DNA of 64,000 bases from Flavobacteriales bacterium UBA4110 (GTDB taxonomy: Bacteria; Bacteroidota; Bacteroidia; Flavobacteriales; Weeksellaceae), in contig DFXK01000009.1 in the NCBI GenBank assembly GCA_002383165.1, positions 92,775-156,774 of the forward strand, read 5' to 3'. Shown in pieces: positions 50,668-59,458 of the stretch (positions are counted from its first letter, which is position 1; the number at the start of each line of letters is the position of its first letter). The notes beneath the pieces were generated by a model. That model was given only the letters and a program-made list of their open reading frames with translations. It did no database searches and was not told the DNA's origin. Both the position numbers and the translations under genes were made by a program.

Positions 50668-51663
50668 ATGAAATTCTTAAAAATAATAACATTTTTAATT
50701 TTATCCATTAATTATTTATCGGCTCAGAATCGCCCAGTTTTGGATATTATGTTGACCAATTACCAATATCCTTACGCTGTTCATTTTCTTGATTTCAAAA
50801 GCCAGAATCAGGATTTGAAAATGGCTTATATGGACATCAAACCAGAAAAAGCAAACGGAAAGACGGTTGTTCTGCTTCACGGAAAAAATTTCAATGGAGC
50901 ATATTGGAAAACAACGATTCAGGCTTTGACCAAAGAAGGCTATCGGGTGGTAGTTCCTGACCAAATTGGATTTGGGAAATCATCGAAACCTACAGAATAT
51001 CAATTCAGTTTTCAGCAATTGGCTCAAAATACGAAAGCGATTTTAGATGAATTGAAAATCGATAAAATAATTCTTCTCGGACATTCAATGGGTGGAATGT
51101 TGGCGACAAGATTTACATTAATGTATCCGGAAAAGGTTGAAAAATTAATCCTTGAAAACCCCATTGGACTGGAAGATTGGAAATTGGTTGCGCCTTACGG
51201 TTCTATCGACCAGAATTATCAAACCGAACTGAAAGCCGATTACGAATCAACCAAAAAATATCAAAACAATTTTTATTACGACAACAAATGGAAACCAGAA
51301 TATGACGAATGGGTTTATCTTCTAACAGGCTGGACAAAAGCGCCGGATTATCCGAAAGTCGCTTTGGTAAACGCAAAAACTTCGGATATGATTTTCACAC
51401 AGCCCGTTGTTTATGAATTCCAAAATCTGAATGTTCCAACCTTATTAATTATCGGAACAAGAGACAGAACAGCGATTGGAAAAGCCAATGTGAAAGACCC
51501 AAAAGTAGCTGAAACAATGGGACGATACGACTTATTAGGCAAAGCTACTCAACAAAAAATAAAAGGTTCAAAACTGGTGGAAATTGAGAACGTGGGACAT
51601 CTTCCACACATCGAAGTTTTTGACCAATTCATAAAACCTGTCAAGGAATTTTTAAAACCTTAA
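50668..51663 (+). CDS. Secreted alpha/beta hydrolase
   Basis: 331 residues. Signal peptide MKFLKIITFLILSINYLSAQ, then a canonical alpha/beta-hydrolase: oxyanion loop VVLLHGKNFNGAYW, VPDQIGFGKSSKP, nucleophile elbow GHSMGG (S near 149), acid in IGTRDRTAIG and His in ENVGHLPHIEVFD. Likely an esterase or epoxide/haloalkane-type hydrolase; substrate unknown. Exported to the periplasm. Its gap to the next gene (170 bp) is filled by a large hairpin repeat. Confidence 0.9.
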   Translation: MKFLKIITFLILSINYLSAQNRPVLDIMLTNYQYPYAVHFLDFKSQNQDLKMAYMDIKPEKANGKTVVLLHGKNFNGAYWKTTIQALTKEGYRVVVPDQIGFGKSSKPTEYQFSFQQLAQNTKAILDELKIDKIILLGHSMGGMLATRFTLMYPEKVEKLILENPIGLEDWKLVAPYGSIDQNYQTELKADYESTKKYQNNFYYDNKWKPEYDEWVYLLTGWTKAPDYPKVALVNAKTSDMIFTQPVVYEFQNLNVPTLLIIGTRDRTAIGKANVKDPKVAETMGRYDLLGKATQQKIKGSKLVEIENVGHLPHIEVFDQFIKPVKEFLKP

Positions 51664-51680
51664 AATAAAATAAAATATAC

Positions 51681-51804
51681 AACACAAAGCTCACAAAGAA
51701 TTTATTAGTTAATGCTAAATTTAAGTTCACAAAGACGCTTCGATTTGATAAAACTTTGTGAAGTGAACTTAAAGCATTGAATAAAAACTTGCGGATTTTG
51801 TGTT
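51681..51804 (+). repeat. Large hairpin repeat, family B copy 1
   Basis: AACACAAAGCTCACAAAG at the left is loosely mirrored by TTTTGTGTT at the right. An inner hairpin AATGCTAAATTTAAGTTCAC...GTGAAGTGAACTTAAAGCATT (51711-51778) is nearly perfect. The same structure occurs at 58118-58257, 56056-56154 and 62284-62393. It lies inside the aldo/keto reductase run. Confidence 0.7.
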
Positions 51805-51833
51805 CAACAAAGAATTAATTAAAATTATTTATA

Positions 51834-52778
51834 ATGAAAAAAGTAACAATTAAAAATACAGATTTAGAAATCGCTCCAATCAATTTTGGAGGTAATGTTT
51901 TTGGATGGACTTTGGATGAAAAAGAATCATTCAATATTCTGAATAAATTCACAGAAGGCGGATTCAATTTTATTGATACAGCCGACACTTATTCTTGGTG
52001 GGTGAACGGAAAAGGCGGACAATCTGAAGAAATCATCGGAAAATGGATGAAGGAAAGAAAAAACCGTCAGGATATTGTATTGGCTACAAAAGTAGGTTCT
52101 GAAACCCAAGAACACGGATTTGACATCAGTAAAAAACATATTCTGAAATCTGTTGATGAATCTTTGAAACGTCTTGGAACAGACCATATCGATTTGTATT
52201 ACACCCACTTTGATGATACCAAAACGCCTGTGGAGGAAACTTTATCGGCTTATGACGAAATCGTAAAAGCTGGAAAAGTAAGATACATCGCAGCTTCCAA
52301 TGTTTCCCCAGAAAGATTGATTGAATCTTTTGAAGTAGCTGAAAAAAATAATTTCCCAAAATATGTCGCTCTACAGCCACACTATAATTTAGTAGAAAGA
52401 GAAAAATTTGAGACAGAATATGCGCCATTAGTTGAAAAATTCGGATTAAGCGCATTTCCATATTGGTCTTTGGCAGCAGGTTTCTTAACGGGAAAATATA
52501 GAACTGAAGCTGATTTTGAAAACACAGCAAGAGGTGGCGGAATCAAGAAATATTTTGATGACAAAGGAAAATCTGTTTTGTCAGCTTTGGATAAAATTTC
52601 GGAGAAACATCAATCTCAACCTGCAACTGTGGCTTTGGCTTGGCTTCTAGCAAATCCATTAATTACTGCGCCAATTGTAAGTGCTACAAGCGAAAGACAA
52701 TTGCAAACAATTTTCGATGCTCCGAAGTTAGAATTAGATTCGGAGGATTTGGAAATTCTTAATCAAGCTTCAAAATAA
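51834..52778 (+). CDS. Aldo/keto reductase, second paralogue
   Basis: 314 residues. MKKVTIKNTDLEIAPINFGG, NFIDTADTYSWWVNGKGGQS (catalytic D and Y region), ATKVGSETQEHG, GTDHIDLYYTHFDD and WLLANPLITAPIVSATSERQL give the AKR barrel and NADP tail. Closer in pattern to YghZ/YajO-like AKR11-13 enzymes than the first paralogue. Starts after the repeat; followed 3 bp later by the MFS gene. Confidence 0.9.
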   Translation: MKKVTIKNTDLEIAPINFGGNVFGWTLDEKESFNILNKFTEGGFNFIDTADTYSWWVNGKGGQSEEIIGKWMKERKNRQDIVLATKVGSETQEHGFDISKKHILKSVDESLKRLGTDHIDLYYTHFDDTKTPVEETLSAYDEIVKAGKVRYIAASNVSPERLIESFEVAEKNNFPKYVALQPHYNLVEREKFETEYAPLVEKFGLSAFPYWSLAAGFLTGKYRTEADFENTARGGGIKKYFDDKGKSVLSALDKISEKHQSQPATVALAWLLANPLITAPIVSATSERQLQTIFDAPKLELDSEDLEILNQASK

Positions 52779-52781
52779 TCA

Positions 52782-53963
52782 ATGATAGAAGAACAATCGA
52801 AACTGAGTAAAGTTCAGGTTCTGGGGATGGCTGTCGTAGCAGGGATTTGTGTTTCAAATATCTACTATGCACAGCCAATTCTGCATCAGATTGCAGAAAC
52901 CTTCAAAGTTTCCGAAAGCAAAATGGGAATTATGGTCGGTTTGGGACAAGTCGGTTACGGCGCAGGATTATTAACCTTAGTTCCATTAGGAGACAAAGTC
53001 AATCGTAAGAATTTAATTCTGATTTTGCTGGCGATATTATTCTGTATTCTTGCAGCAATCGGACTTGTTTCCAATTATTATTTCATCTTTTTATTCAGTT
53101 TACTGCTTGGTTTGACGGCTGTTGCAGCGCAGGTTATTTTGCCAATGGCTGCAGAATTATCCGGTAATGAAAAAGGAAAAAATGTCGGGATTATTTTCAC
53201 AGGAATTTTGGTCGGAATCCTGATGGCAAGAGTTTTCAGTGGTTATATTTCCGAATGGAGCAATTGGAAAATGGTGTATTATATCTCGGCTGGATTTACT
53301 ATTTTTTCTTTGGCTTTTGTCTATTTCAAATTACCGAGTGTAAAACCCACGTTCAAAGACTCTTATTTTAAATTAATTTCATCCTCATTTTATCAGTTAA
53401 AACGATTTCCACAATTAAGATTATTAGCATTAATGGGCGGAATTGCATTTTCCATTTTTTGCTCATTCTGGACAACGCTGACATTCCTTCTGGTAGAAAA
53501 ACCTTATAATTATAGTTCTGACACCATCGGTCTTTTCGGAATGCTTGGAATTGCAGGCGCTTTAGTTGCACCAATGATTGGAAAAGCTTCTGACAAAGGT
53601 AGTTCTGGCAAGACTCAACTGATTGCAAGTGTCATTTTGTTAGCAGGTTCGGTTATTATCTTTCTTTTCCCTCATTATTTAATATCAATTATTTTGGCTG
53701 TAATTTTTATCGACGTTGGCGTTCAATCTATTCAAGTGACGAATGTTGCTTTGATTTACAGATTAGACCAAAAAGCGAACAGCAGAATCAATACGATTTA
53801 TATGACTTCTTATTTTGCTGGCGGAGCCATCGGAACTTTCATTGGTTCGAAATGTTGGGAACTAGGCGAATGGAATTATGTTGGAATTCAACTCGTTGTA
53901 TTTAGTTTAATTGTATTTTTGATGAATATATTTAGAACATTTAAATCAAAATCAAATCAATAA
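52782..53963 (+). CDS. MFS transporter (YnfM/CynX-like)
   Basis: 393 residues, twelve membrane segments. ICVSNIYYAQPILHQIAETFKVSE and GLGQVGYGAGLLTLVPLGDKVNRKNL (motif A) match the arabinose/sugar-efflux-like MFS subfamily. The central loop is short. Ligand unknown; its position after two reductases and before a hydrolase suggests efflux of a toxic or processed small molecule (inference). Confidence 0.88.
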   Translation: MIEEQSKLSKVQVLGMAVVAGICVSNIYYAQPILHQIAETFKVSESKMGIMVGLGQVGYGAGLLTLVPLGDKVNRKNLILILLAILFCILAAIGLVSNYYFIFLFSLLLGLTAVAAQVILPMAAELSGNEKGKNVGIIFTGILVGILMARVFSGYISEWSNWKMVYYISAGFTIFSLAFVYFKLPSVKPTFKDSYFKLISSSFYQLKRFPQLRLLALMGGIAFSIFCSFWTTLTFLLVEKPYNYSSDTIGLFGMLGIAGALVAPMIGKASDKGSSGKTQLIASVILLAGSVIIFLFPHYLISIILAVIFIDVGVQSIQVTNVALIYRLDQKANSRINTIYMTSYFAGGAIGTFIGSKCWELGEWNYVGIQLVVFSLIVFLMNIFRTFKSKSNQ

Positions 53964-53974
53964 CAAAGAATATT

Positions 53975-54718
53975 ATGAAAATTTCAACAACATTATTAAC
54001 TCTATTTTTGGGATTAAATCTGACAATAGCTCAAAACTTGAAATCCGTTACATATAAAGACGGCGAGCAAAAACTTTTGGGAATGGTTACATCTAATGCA
54101 GGAAAAAAACTTCCTGGCGTTTTGATTTTGCCAGCTTGGAAAGGCATTGACGAAGAAGCCAAAAATGCAGCTCTAGAATTACAAAAACAAGGTTACATCG
54201 CTTTTATTGCAGATATTTATGGAGAAGGCAATATTCCAGCTGATAACGCTGCAGCTGCTAAAATCGCAGGAAATTACAAGCAAGATTATAAAGCTTATCA
54301 GCGGAGGATTTCTGTAGCTTTGGAAGAACTAAAAAAGCAAGGTGCAAATACTGAAAGAATTGCTGTAATTGGTTATTGCTTTGGAGGAACAGGAGCTTTG
54401 GAAACAGCGAGAGCTGGATTTCCAGTAGCTGGCGTCGTCTCTATCCACGGCGGATTGGCAAAAGGAAATGACAGAATGAATGTCGCAATAAAAACCAAAG
54501 TTTTGGTAGAACATCCGGCTGACGATGAGAGTGTAAGACCTGAAGATTTGACTAATCTTATCGCCGAATTAAAAACAGGGAAAACGGATTTCCAAATTAT
54601 CACGTATGCCAATTCAAAACATACTTTCACCAATCCGGAATCTCCAGATTATAACGAAGTAATGGCAAAACGTGCGTGGAATCACACTTTGACTTTTCTG
54701 AAAGAAATACTTAAGTAG
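53975..54718 (+). CDS. Secreted dienelactone hydrolase family protein
   Basis: 247 residues. Signal peptide MKISTTLLTLFLGLNLTIAQ; the DLH fold shows GVLILPAWKGIDEEAKNAALELQKQGYIAFIADIYG, nucleophile Cys in IGYCFGGTGALE, the acid in EHPADDESV and H in YANSKHTFTNP. Cys replaces Ser in the elbow as in true dienelactone hydrolases. Function is not known. Last gene of the run, with its own terminator. Confidence 0.9.
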   Translation: MKISTTLLTLFLGLNLTIAQNLKSVTYKDGEQKLLGMVTSNAGKKLPGVLILPAWKGIDEEAKNAALELQKQGYIAFIADIYGEGNIPADNAAAAKIAGNYKQDYKAYQRRISVALEELKKQGANTERIAVIGYCFGGTGALETARAGFPVAGVVSIHGGLAKGNDRMNVAIKTKVLVEHPADDESVRPEDLTNLIAELKTGKTDFQIITYANSKHTFTNPESPDYNEVMAKRAWNHTLTFLKEILK

Positions 54719-54747
54719 AAATTAGACTTTAAATATTAGAAGTTAGA

Positions 54748-54776
54748 AAGACAGCCTTTTGAGCTGTCTTTTTTAT
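54748..54776. terminator. Terminator between DLH and cinA
   Basis: AAGACAGC, loop CTTTTGA, GCTGTCTT, then TTTTTT; ends the plus-strand run and abuts the cinA stop on the minus strand. Confidence 0.85.
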
Positions 54777-56023
54777 TTTTTGATGAGTAATGAAACAATG
54801 TCCTGCAGGACTTTCTGAGAAACGAAATGCATAAAATCCAGCCTTTCCAAATGTGGCAAAAATAACTTCGAAGTCACTTCTTCATTTCCAATTCTTATCG
54901 TATAGAAAACTGTTCCTACATCTTTCCCATCTTCACCTTTTGAAGGACCAGCAACACCAGTTGTAGAAACTGCAATATTGGTTTTGAATAAATTCTGACA
55001 GCCAATCGCCATTTCTGATGCAACTTGTTCACTCACCACTGTGAATTCTTCAACTGTTTTTGAATTGACATTCAAAAGATCGATTTTCTTTTGAGTTGCA
55101 TAAGTTACAACGCTTCCCAGAAAATAATTGGAGCTTCCGGAAACGGACGTAATCAAATGTGCCAATTCTCCACCAGTACAACTTTCCGCAACAGAGATGG
55201 TCAGTTTTTTGTCGGATAAAATTTCGCCAAGGATTTTTTCAATTTTATCTTCGTGCGTAGCAATGATATTTTCTCCAATTAGTGGAAATAATTTTGTGAT
55301 TTCGTTTTCCAGTTCTGCATTCAGTAATTGTTGAGAAGTTCCAGACGCTGTTAATCTTAACTTCACTCTTGTTCCAACTGGCAAGTAAGATAAACTAATG
55401 TATTTTGGTAAAGCCAATTCCCATTCTTCAATAGTTTCTGACAAAATACTTTCCGGAATATCAACGACTGAAACAATTCTGGTTACAATATGATCAAGCG
55501 ATAATTTTTCTTTCAGGAACGGAATAATCTGATCTTTTACCAAAGGTTTTACTTCGTAAGGAACACCTGGTAAACTGAAACAATAAGTTCCATTCTTCTC
55601 CATATTCATACAAGGTGCGGTTCCAAAATAATTGAGGAAAATCTTTGCCTTAGACAAAACTATCGCTTGGTCTTTGTTATGTTCCAGAATCCAAAGTCGG
55701 TTTCTTTTTTCAAGATAAATTCTGAGATGTTCATAGATTTCGTCTGAGAAAATCATTTCATCTTCGAAGAAATCAGCATAAGCTTTTTTGGTAATATCAT
55801 CTTTTGTTGGACCCAATCCACCGGTTGTAAAAACCACATCAGCCATTTCAAAAGCTCTTCCTAAGGTGGCAACAATCGCACTTTCCTCATCAGGAATTGT
55901 AAAAATTGAAAGCACTTTTATCCCTATTTCTTTGAGCTGAGTGGCAATAAAATTGGAATTGGTATCAACGGTATTTCCCGAAAGGATTTCATCACCAATA
56001 GTAATCAGAACTGCTGTTTTCAT
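54773..56023 (-). CDS. cinA: CinA family nicotinamide-nucleotide amidohydrolase
   Basis: 416 residues, both CinA domains. The N-terminal MoCF/COG1058 domain has ITIGDEILSGNTVDTNSNFIA and TTGGLGPTKDDITKKA. The C-terminal deamidase domain has SVAESCTGGELAHLITSVSGSSNYFLGSVVTY and STTGVAGPSKGEDGKDVGTVFY. Together they hydrolyse nicotinamide mononucleotide and ADP-ribose. Full length and typical of flavobacterial CinA. It stands alone; its upstream region carries a hairpin repeat. Confidence 0.94.
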   Translation of the reverse strand: MKTAVLITIGDEILSGNTVDTNSNFIATQLKEIGIKVLSIFTIPDEESAIVATLGRAFEMADVVFTTGGLGPTKDDITKKAYADFFEDEMIFSDEIYEHLRIYLEKRNRLWILEHNKDQAIVLSKAKIFLNYFGTAPCMNMEKNGTYCFSLPGVPYEVKPLVKDQIIPFLKEKLSLDHIVTRIVSVVDIPESILSETIEEWELALPKYISLSYLPVGTRVKLRLTASGTSQQLLNAELENEITKLFPLIGENIIATHEDKIEKILGEILSDKKLTISVAESCTGGELAHLITSVSGSSNYFLGSVVTYATQKKIDLLNVNSKTVEEFTVVSEQVASEMAIGCQNLFKTNIAVSTTGVAGPSKGEDGKDVGTVFYTIRIGNEEVTSKLFLPHLERLDFMHFVSQKVLQDIVSLLIKK

Positions 56024-56055
56024 AAAGACAAATTTCGTTAATATTTTAGATTTTC

Positions 56056-56154
56056 AACCACATAGACACATAGTTTTTTTAAGATTTAATTTGGAAATTA
56101 CACAACTATTTTTTTCTTCTAAAATTTGATTTACTTTTATGTCACTATATGGTT
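56056..56154 (+). repeat. Hairpin repeat, family B copy 2
   Basis: AACCACATAGACACATAG (56056-56073) is partly complementary to TATGTCACTATATGGTT (56138-56154). It is a degenerate member of the CACATAG-type repeat between divergent cinA and the SLC1 symporter. Confidence 0.6.
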
Positions 56155-56183
56155 TTATTTTATCTTTGGTTAAAATTTAGAGA

Positions 56184-57398
56184 ATGAAATCATCTTTCTG
56201 GAACAACTATAGCAACATTATTCTGCTTCTCATCGGGATTTTCATCGGAAGCCTTGTCGGGATTTTTGCACCTGATTTTGTAACTTATCTGAAACCAATT
56301 GGCGACATTTTCCTGAATTTGTTATTTGTAACCGTTATTCCATTAGTGTTTTTTGCGATTGTTTCCGCCATTTCCGGCATCGAGCAGCAAAATCAATTAG
56401 GCAAAATCATCGGAACAATGGCATTGACTTTCTTGAGTTTCATTTTGATTTCGGCCACGTTTTGTATCATAATGGTTTACTTCTTCCCTACCGAAACGCC
56501 GAAAAACATCAGCGAAACTATCTCAGAAAATCTTCAGAATAATGCCAATATCAATGACCAAATTGTAGGATTCTTCACCGTCAGCGAGTTTTACCATTTG
56601 TTTTCGAGACAAAATATGCTAGCCTTGTTGGTCTTCTCTTTCTTAGTCGGAATATCCATCAGAAAATCGGGAGAAAAAGGAAAACTGTTCCAAAACTTCA
56701 TCCTTTCCGGAAACGAAGTAATGAAACAACTTTTGTTATTGATAATGAAAGTCGCTCCAATTGGATTAGGTGCTTATTTTGCCTACCAAGTTGGAACAAT
56801 AGGACCTCAACTTTTCGGATTTTATGCCAAACCTTTGGGATTGTATTATATCGCCGGAACTATTTATTTCATTGTATTTTTCAGTCTTTATGCTTTCATT
56901 TGGAAAGGAGGGAACGGCGTAAAAGCATTTTGGAAAGAAAGTCTTCTACCAACTGCAACCGCGATTAGTACTTGTAGCAGTTTAGCCACAATGCCTGTTG
57001 CGATAGAGTCTGCGAAAAGAATGGGTGTTCCCGCGTCCATCGCTAATGTTGTAATTCCGATTGGAATTACCATTCACAAAAACGGTTCGTCGATTTCTTC
57101 GATTATCAAGATTTATGTCGCTTTCCAATTGCTTGGCTGGAATTTTTTTGAACCAATGAATCTAATAATGGCTCTCGGAATCACTGTTTTCGTAAGCGCA
57201 GTCGCTGGTGGAATCCCAAATGGTGGTTATATTGGGGAAATGCTGATGATTTCGGTTTACAAAATTCCGCCCGATGTAGTTCCTGCGGTTATCATTATCG
57301 GGACTTTGGTTGACCCTCTAGCAACCGTTCTCAATTCTGTTGGAAACATTTTGGCATCGATGATTGTCTCGAAGTTTGTAAAAACCGAAGCTGCATAA
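56184..57398 (+). CDS. Dicarboxylate/amino-acid:cation symporter (SLC1/DAACS fold)
   Basis: 404 residues. The SLC1 architecture is seen in IPLVFFAIVSAISGIEQ, the serine-rich HP1 tip CSSLATMPVAIESAKRMG and HP2 region VSAVAGGIPNGGYIGEM. The unwound TM7 motif usually NMDGT is here HKNGS (TIHKNGSSISS). The TM8 binding stretch VDPLATVLNSVGN lacks the arginine that holds acidic side chains in glutamate/aspartate transporters. A neutral or other substrate is plausible. A -7 element TATCTTTG lies at 56161-56168. Confidence 0.82.
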   Translation: MKSSFWNNYSNIILLLIGIFIGSLVGIFAPDFVTYLKPIGDIFLNLLFVTVIPLVFFAIVSAISGIEQQNQLGKIIGTMALTFLSFILISATFCIIMVYFFPTETPKNISETISENLQNNANINDQIVGFFTVSEFYHLFSRQNMLALLVFSFLVGISIRKSGEKGKLFQNFILSGNEVMKQLLLLIMKVAPIGLGAYFAYQVGTIGPQLFGFYAKPLGLYYIAGTIYFIVFFSLYAFIWKGGNGVKAFWKESLLPTATAISTCSSLATMPVAIESAKRMGVPASIANVVIPIGITIHKNGSSISSIIKIYVAFQLLGWNFFEPMNLIMALGITVFVSAVAGGIPNGGYIGEMLMISVYKIPPDVVPAVIIIGTLVDPLATVLNSVGNILASMIVSKFVKTEAA

Positions 57399-57406
57399 AT
57401 TTTTTA

Positions 57407-57516
57407 GGAGCTTTATCCCGCTGTCCACTATATCTTTTTTGTTTTCACAACCTTTCTCATCCAACTGAAACGAGAATCAAGAAAACAAAAAAGGATACCA
57501 TTCCCATCGGGGTTAG
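57407..57516 (-). repeat. Family A repeat, inverted copy
   Basis: Read on the minus strand: CCCCGATGGGAATGGTATCC, TTTTTTGTTTTC hairpin with GAAAACAAAAAAG, ATATAGTGGACAGCGGGATA, AAGCTCC. This is the clearest match to the copy at 3801-3882. It follows the SLC1 symporter stop. Confidence 0.75.
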
Positions 57517-57578
57517 TTTGTAATTCGTATTATTAAAATTAGCCTATTAAAGATAACTTTTATATACTTGTCCAATGT

Positions 57579-57673
57579 CTGCGCAGGCAACATTCCTCCG
57601 ATGCGCATCCGCAAGTTGTTCTCTGCGCACACGTGACTTCTCAGATGCGCAGAGACAAAGCCTCAGATGCGCA
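57579..57673 (+). repeat. GATGCGCA cluster with a 10-bp inverted repeat
   Basis: GATGCGCA occurs at 57600, 57644 and 57666, with related CTGCGCA at 57579 and 57623. TCTCTGCGCA (57620-57629) and TGCGCAGAGA (57646-57655) are perfectly complementary. It is G+C-rich within AT-rich non-coding DNA between the symporter and the DUF779 gene; no gene is visible here. Confidence 0.65.
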
Positions 57674-57700
57674 CGTTTTTGATGTAAGGTAAAAACTGAT

Positions 57701-58090
57701 TTACTCGCTCCTTTTCACGGGCTCCAGATTCTCCAATTCTTCGGGCGTGAACAATCGATAATGAACTTTGAAGGTTTTACCTAAGGGCGTTTCCAAAGAA
57801 AAACCACCAGGTCCCCAACCATCTAAAACATCTAATGTGAAATGAGAATACTTCCAATACTCAAACAAGTCGCGGTCTATCCAAAATTCGTGTCCATTGA
57901 TGGTGCCAATCATTGCATCATTCATTCTTGGGAAATAGCCTCCTTTCTCGAAACATTGCGGTTGAGTTCCTTCGCAACAACCACCGGCTTGATAGAACAT
58001 CAGTTCACCGTGTTTTTTTTCCAGTTCCCAAATCACTTCCAAAGCTTTTTCTGTTACGGAAAGTCTTGAGATTTTATCTTTGGTTTCCAT
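57701..58090 (-). CDS. DUF779 family protein
   Basis: 129 residues. Typical motifs: LMFYQAGGCCEGTQPQCF, YFPRMNDAMIG, GHEFWIDRDLFEYWKYSHFTLDVLDGWGPGGFSLE. The CC and other conserved Cys/His suggest a redox or metal site. DUF779 genes regularly accompany acetaldehyde dehydrogenase/alcohol dehydrogenase genes, as here. Its exact role is unknown. Confidence 0.88.
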   Translation of the reverse strand: METKDKISRLSVTEKALEVIWELEKKHGELMFYQAGGCCEGTQPQCFEKGGYFPRMNDAMIGTINGHEFWIDRDLFEYWKYSHFTLDVLDGWGPGGFSLETPLGKTFKVHYRLFTPEELENLEPVKRSE

Positions 58091-58117
58091 ATTTTCTATT
58101 TTTTAATTGATAATTTA

Positions 58118-58257
58118 AACACAAAGGCACAAAGATTAATTTATTCAAACTTGTTTTAAGGCACTAAAAAAATCAAAAATTTTTCAATGTTAACGAAGTT
58201 AAAAACTTTGTGCCTTAAAACACCACCATTATAATGAAAGCTTCGTGCCTTTGTGTT
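58118..58257 (+). repeat. Large hairpin repeat, family B copy 3
   Basis: AACACAAAGGCACAAAG (58118-58134) is complementary to CTTCGTGCCTTTGTGTT (58241-58257) at 16 of 17 positions. An inner hairpin GTTTTAAGGCAC...GTGCCTTAAAAC lies within it. The best-preserved member of the family. Confidence 0.8.
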
Positions 58258-58290
58258 AATTCCCCATTTATAATCAAGTCATTAAGTTAA

Positions 58291-58322
58291 CAAAAACCCG
58301 ACAAACAAAATCTGCCGGGCTT
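58291..58322 (-). terminator. Terminator of adhP
   Basis: On the minus strand CCCGGCA...TGTCGGG forms a stem with two G-T type pairs, followed by T's, 20 bp after the adhP stop. Confidence 0.75.
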
Positions 58323-58343
58323 AAAAACTCAAATAACAATAAA

Positions 58344-59378
58344 TTAATTTTGTCCAGCGATGTCCAGAACGATACGTCCGTCGATTTGTCCTGCCTTCAT
58401 CTTATCAAAAACATCGTTGATATCTTCCAGTTTTGCAGAAGTTACAGTTGCTTTTACCAAACCTTCATTGGCAAAATCAAGCGCTTCCTGAAGGTCTTTT
58501 CTGGTTCCAACAATAGAACCTCTCACCGTAATTCTCTTAAGAACGGTTTCGAAAATTGGTAATGGGAAAGAACCTGGTGGCAGACCATTGAGTGCAATCG
58601 TCCCTTTTCTTCTGAGTACATCTATCCCCTGCTTGAAAGCAATTGGAGAAACAGCGGTAATCAAAGCACCGTGCATTCCTCCAACTTCTTTGTGAAGATA
58701 AGTTCCCGGATCGGTCTCTTTTGCATTCACAACCAAATCTGCACCTAGTTTTTTCGCCAATTCTAATTTATCATCTGCAACATCTATTGCTGCAACGTGC
58801 ATTCCCATTGCTTTTGCATATTGTACAGCAACGTGTCCTAATCCACCGATTCCAGAGATAGCAACCCATTCGCCTGGTTTTGTTTCGGTTTCTTTAAGTC
58901 CTTTGTAAACTGTTACACCGGCGCAAAGAATCGGAGCGATTTCTAGGAAGTTGACATTATCTTTCAAATGCCCAACATATCTGGAATCTGCAATTACATA
59001 TTCTGCAAATCCGCCATCTACGCTATAACCTCCGTTTTGCTGAGCCTCACAAAGTGTTTCCCATCCCGTGATACAATAATCGCAGCATCCACAAGCCGAA
59101 TATAACCAAGGAACTCCAACTGCATCGCCTTCTTTTACCTGAGCTTCTGGTCCGCAAGCTACCACAATTCCCACACCTTCGTGTCCCGGAATTAATGGCA
59201 TTTTTGGTTTTGCTGGCCAGTCGCCATCTACAGCGTGCAAATCTGTATGGCAAACGCCACAGGCAATTACTTTTACTAATACTTCATAGCGTCCAGGTTC
59301 TCTTACCGGAACTTCCATAATTTTCAATGGCTGTCCGTAACCTTGTACAACGGCCGCTTTCATTGTTTTTGGAATCAT
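58344..59378 (-). CDS. adhP: Zinc-dependent alcohol dehydrogenase AdhP
   Basis: 344 residues. Catalytic zinc ligands C43 (GVCHTDLH), H66-E67 (GHEGVG); structural zinc cysteines C96, C99, C102, C110 (ACGCCDYCITGWETLC). NAD-binding GIGGLGHVAVQYAKAMG. Pattern of AdhP/yeast ADH1 type. It probably oxidises ethanol or reduces acetaldehyde with NAD(H). Downstream of the aldehyde dehydrogenase, separated by a hairpin at 59459-59532. Confidence 0.93.
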   Translation of the reverse strand: MIPKTMKAAVVQGYGQPLKIMEVPVREPGRYEVLVKVIACGVCHTDLHAVDGDWPAKPKMPLIPGHEGVGIVVACGPEAQVKEGDAVGVPWLYSACGCCDYCITGWETLCEAQQNGGYSVDGGFAEYVIADSRYVGHLKDNVNFLEIAPILCAGVTVYKGLKETETKPGEWVAISGIGGLGHVAVQYAKAMGMHVAAIDVADDKLELAKKLGADLVVNAKETDPGTYLHKEVGGMHGALITAVSPIAFKQGIDVLRRKGTIALNGLPPGSFPLPIFETVLKRITVRGSIVGTRKDLQEALDFANEGLVKATVTSAKLEDINDVFDKMKAGQIDGRIVLDIAGQN

Positions 59379-59458
59379 AATTTACTTTTTAAAATGGTCA
59401 ATTATTATTGTTTTTATTGTTATTTGATGGTCCAAATTCTGATGTATTATTTTTATTA

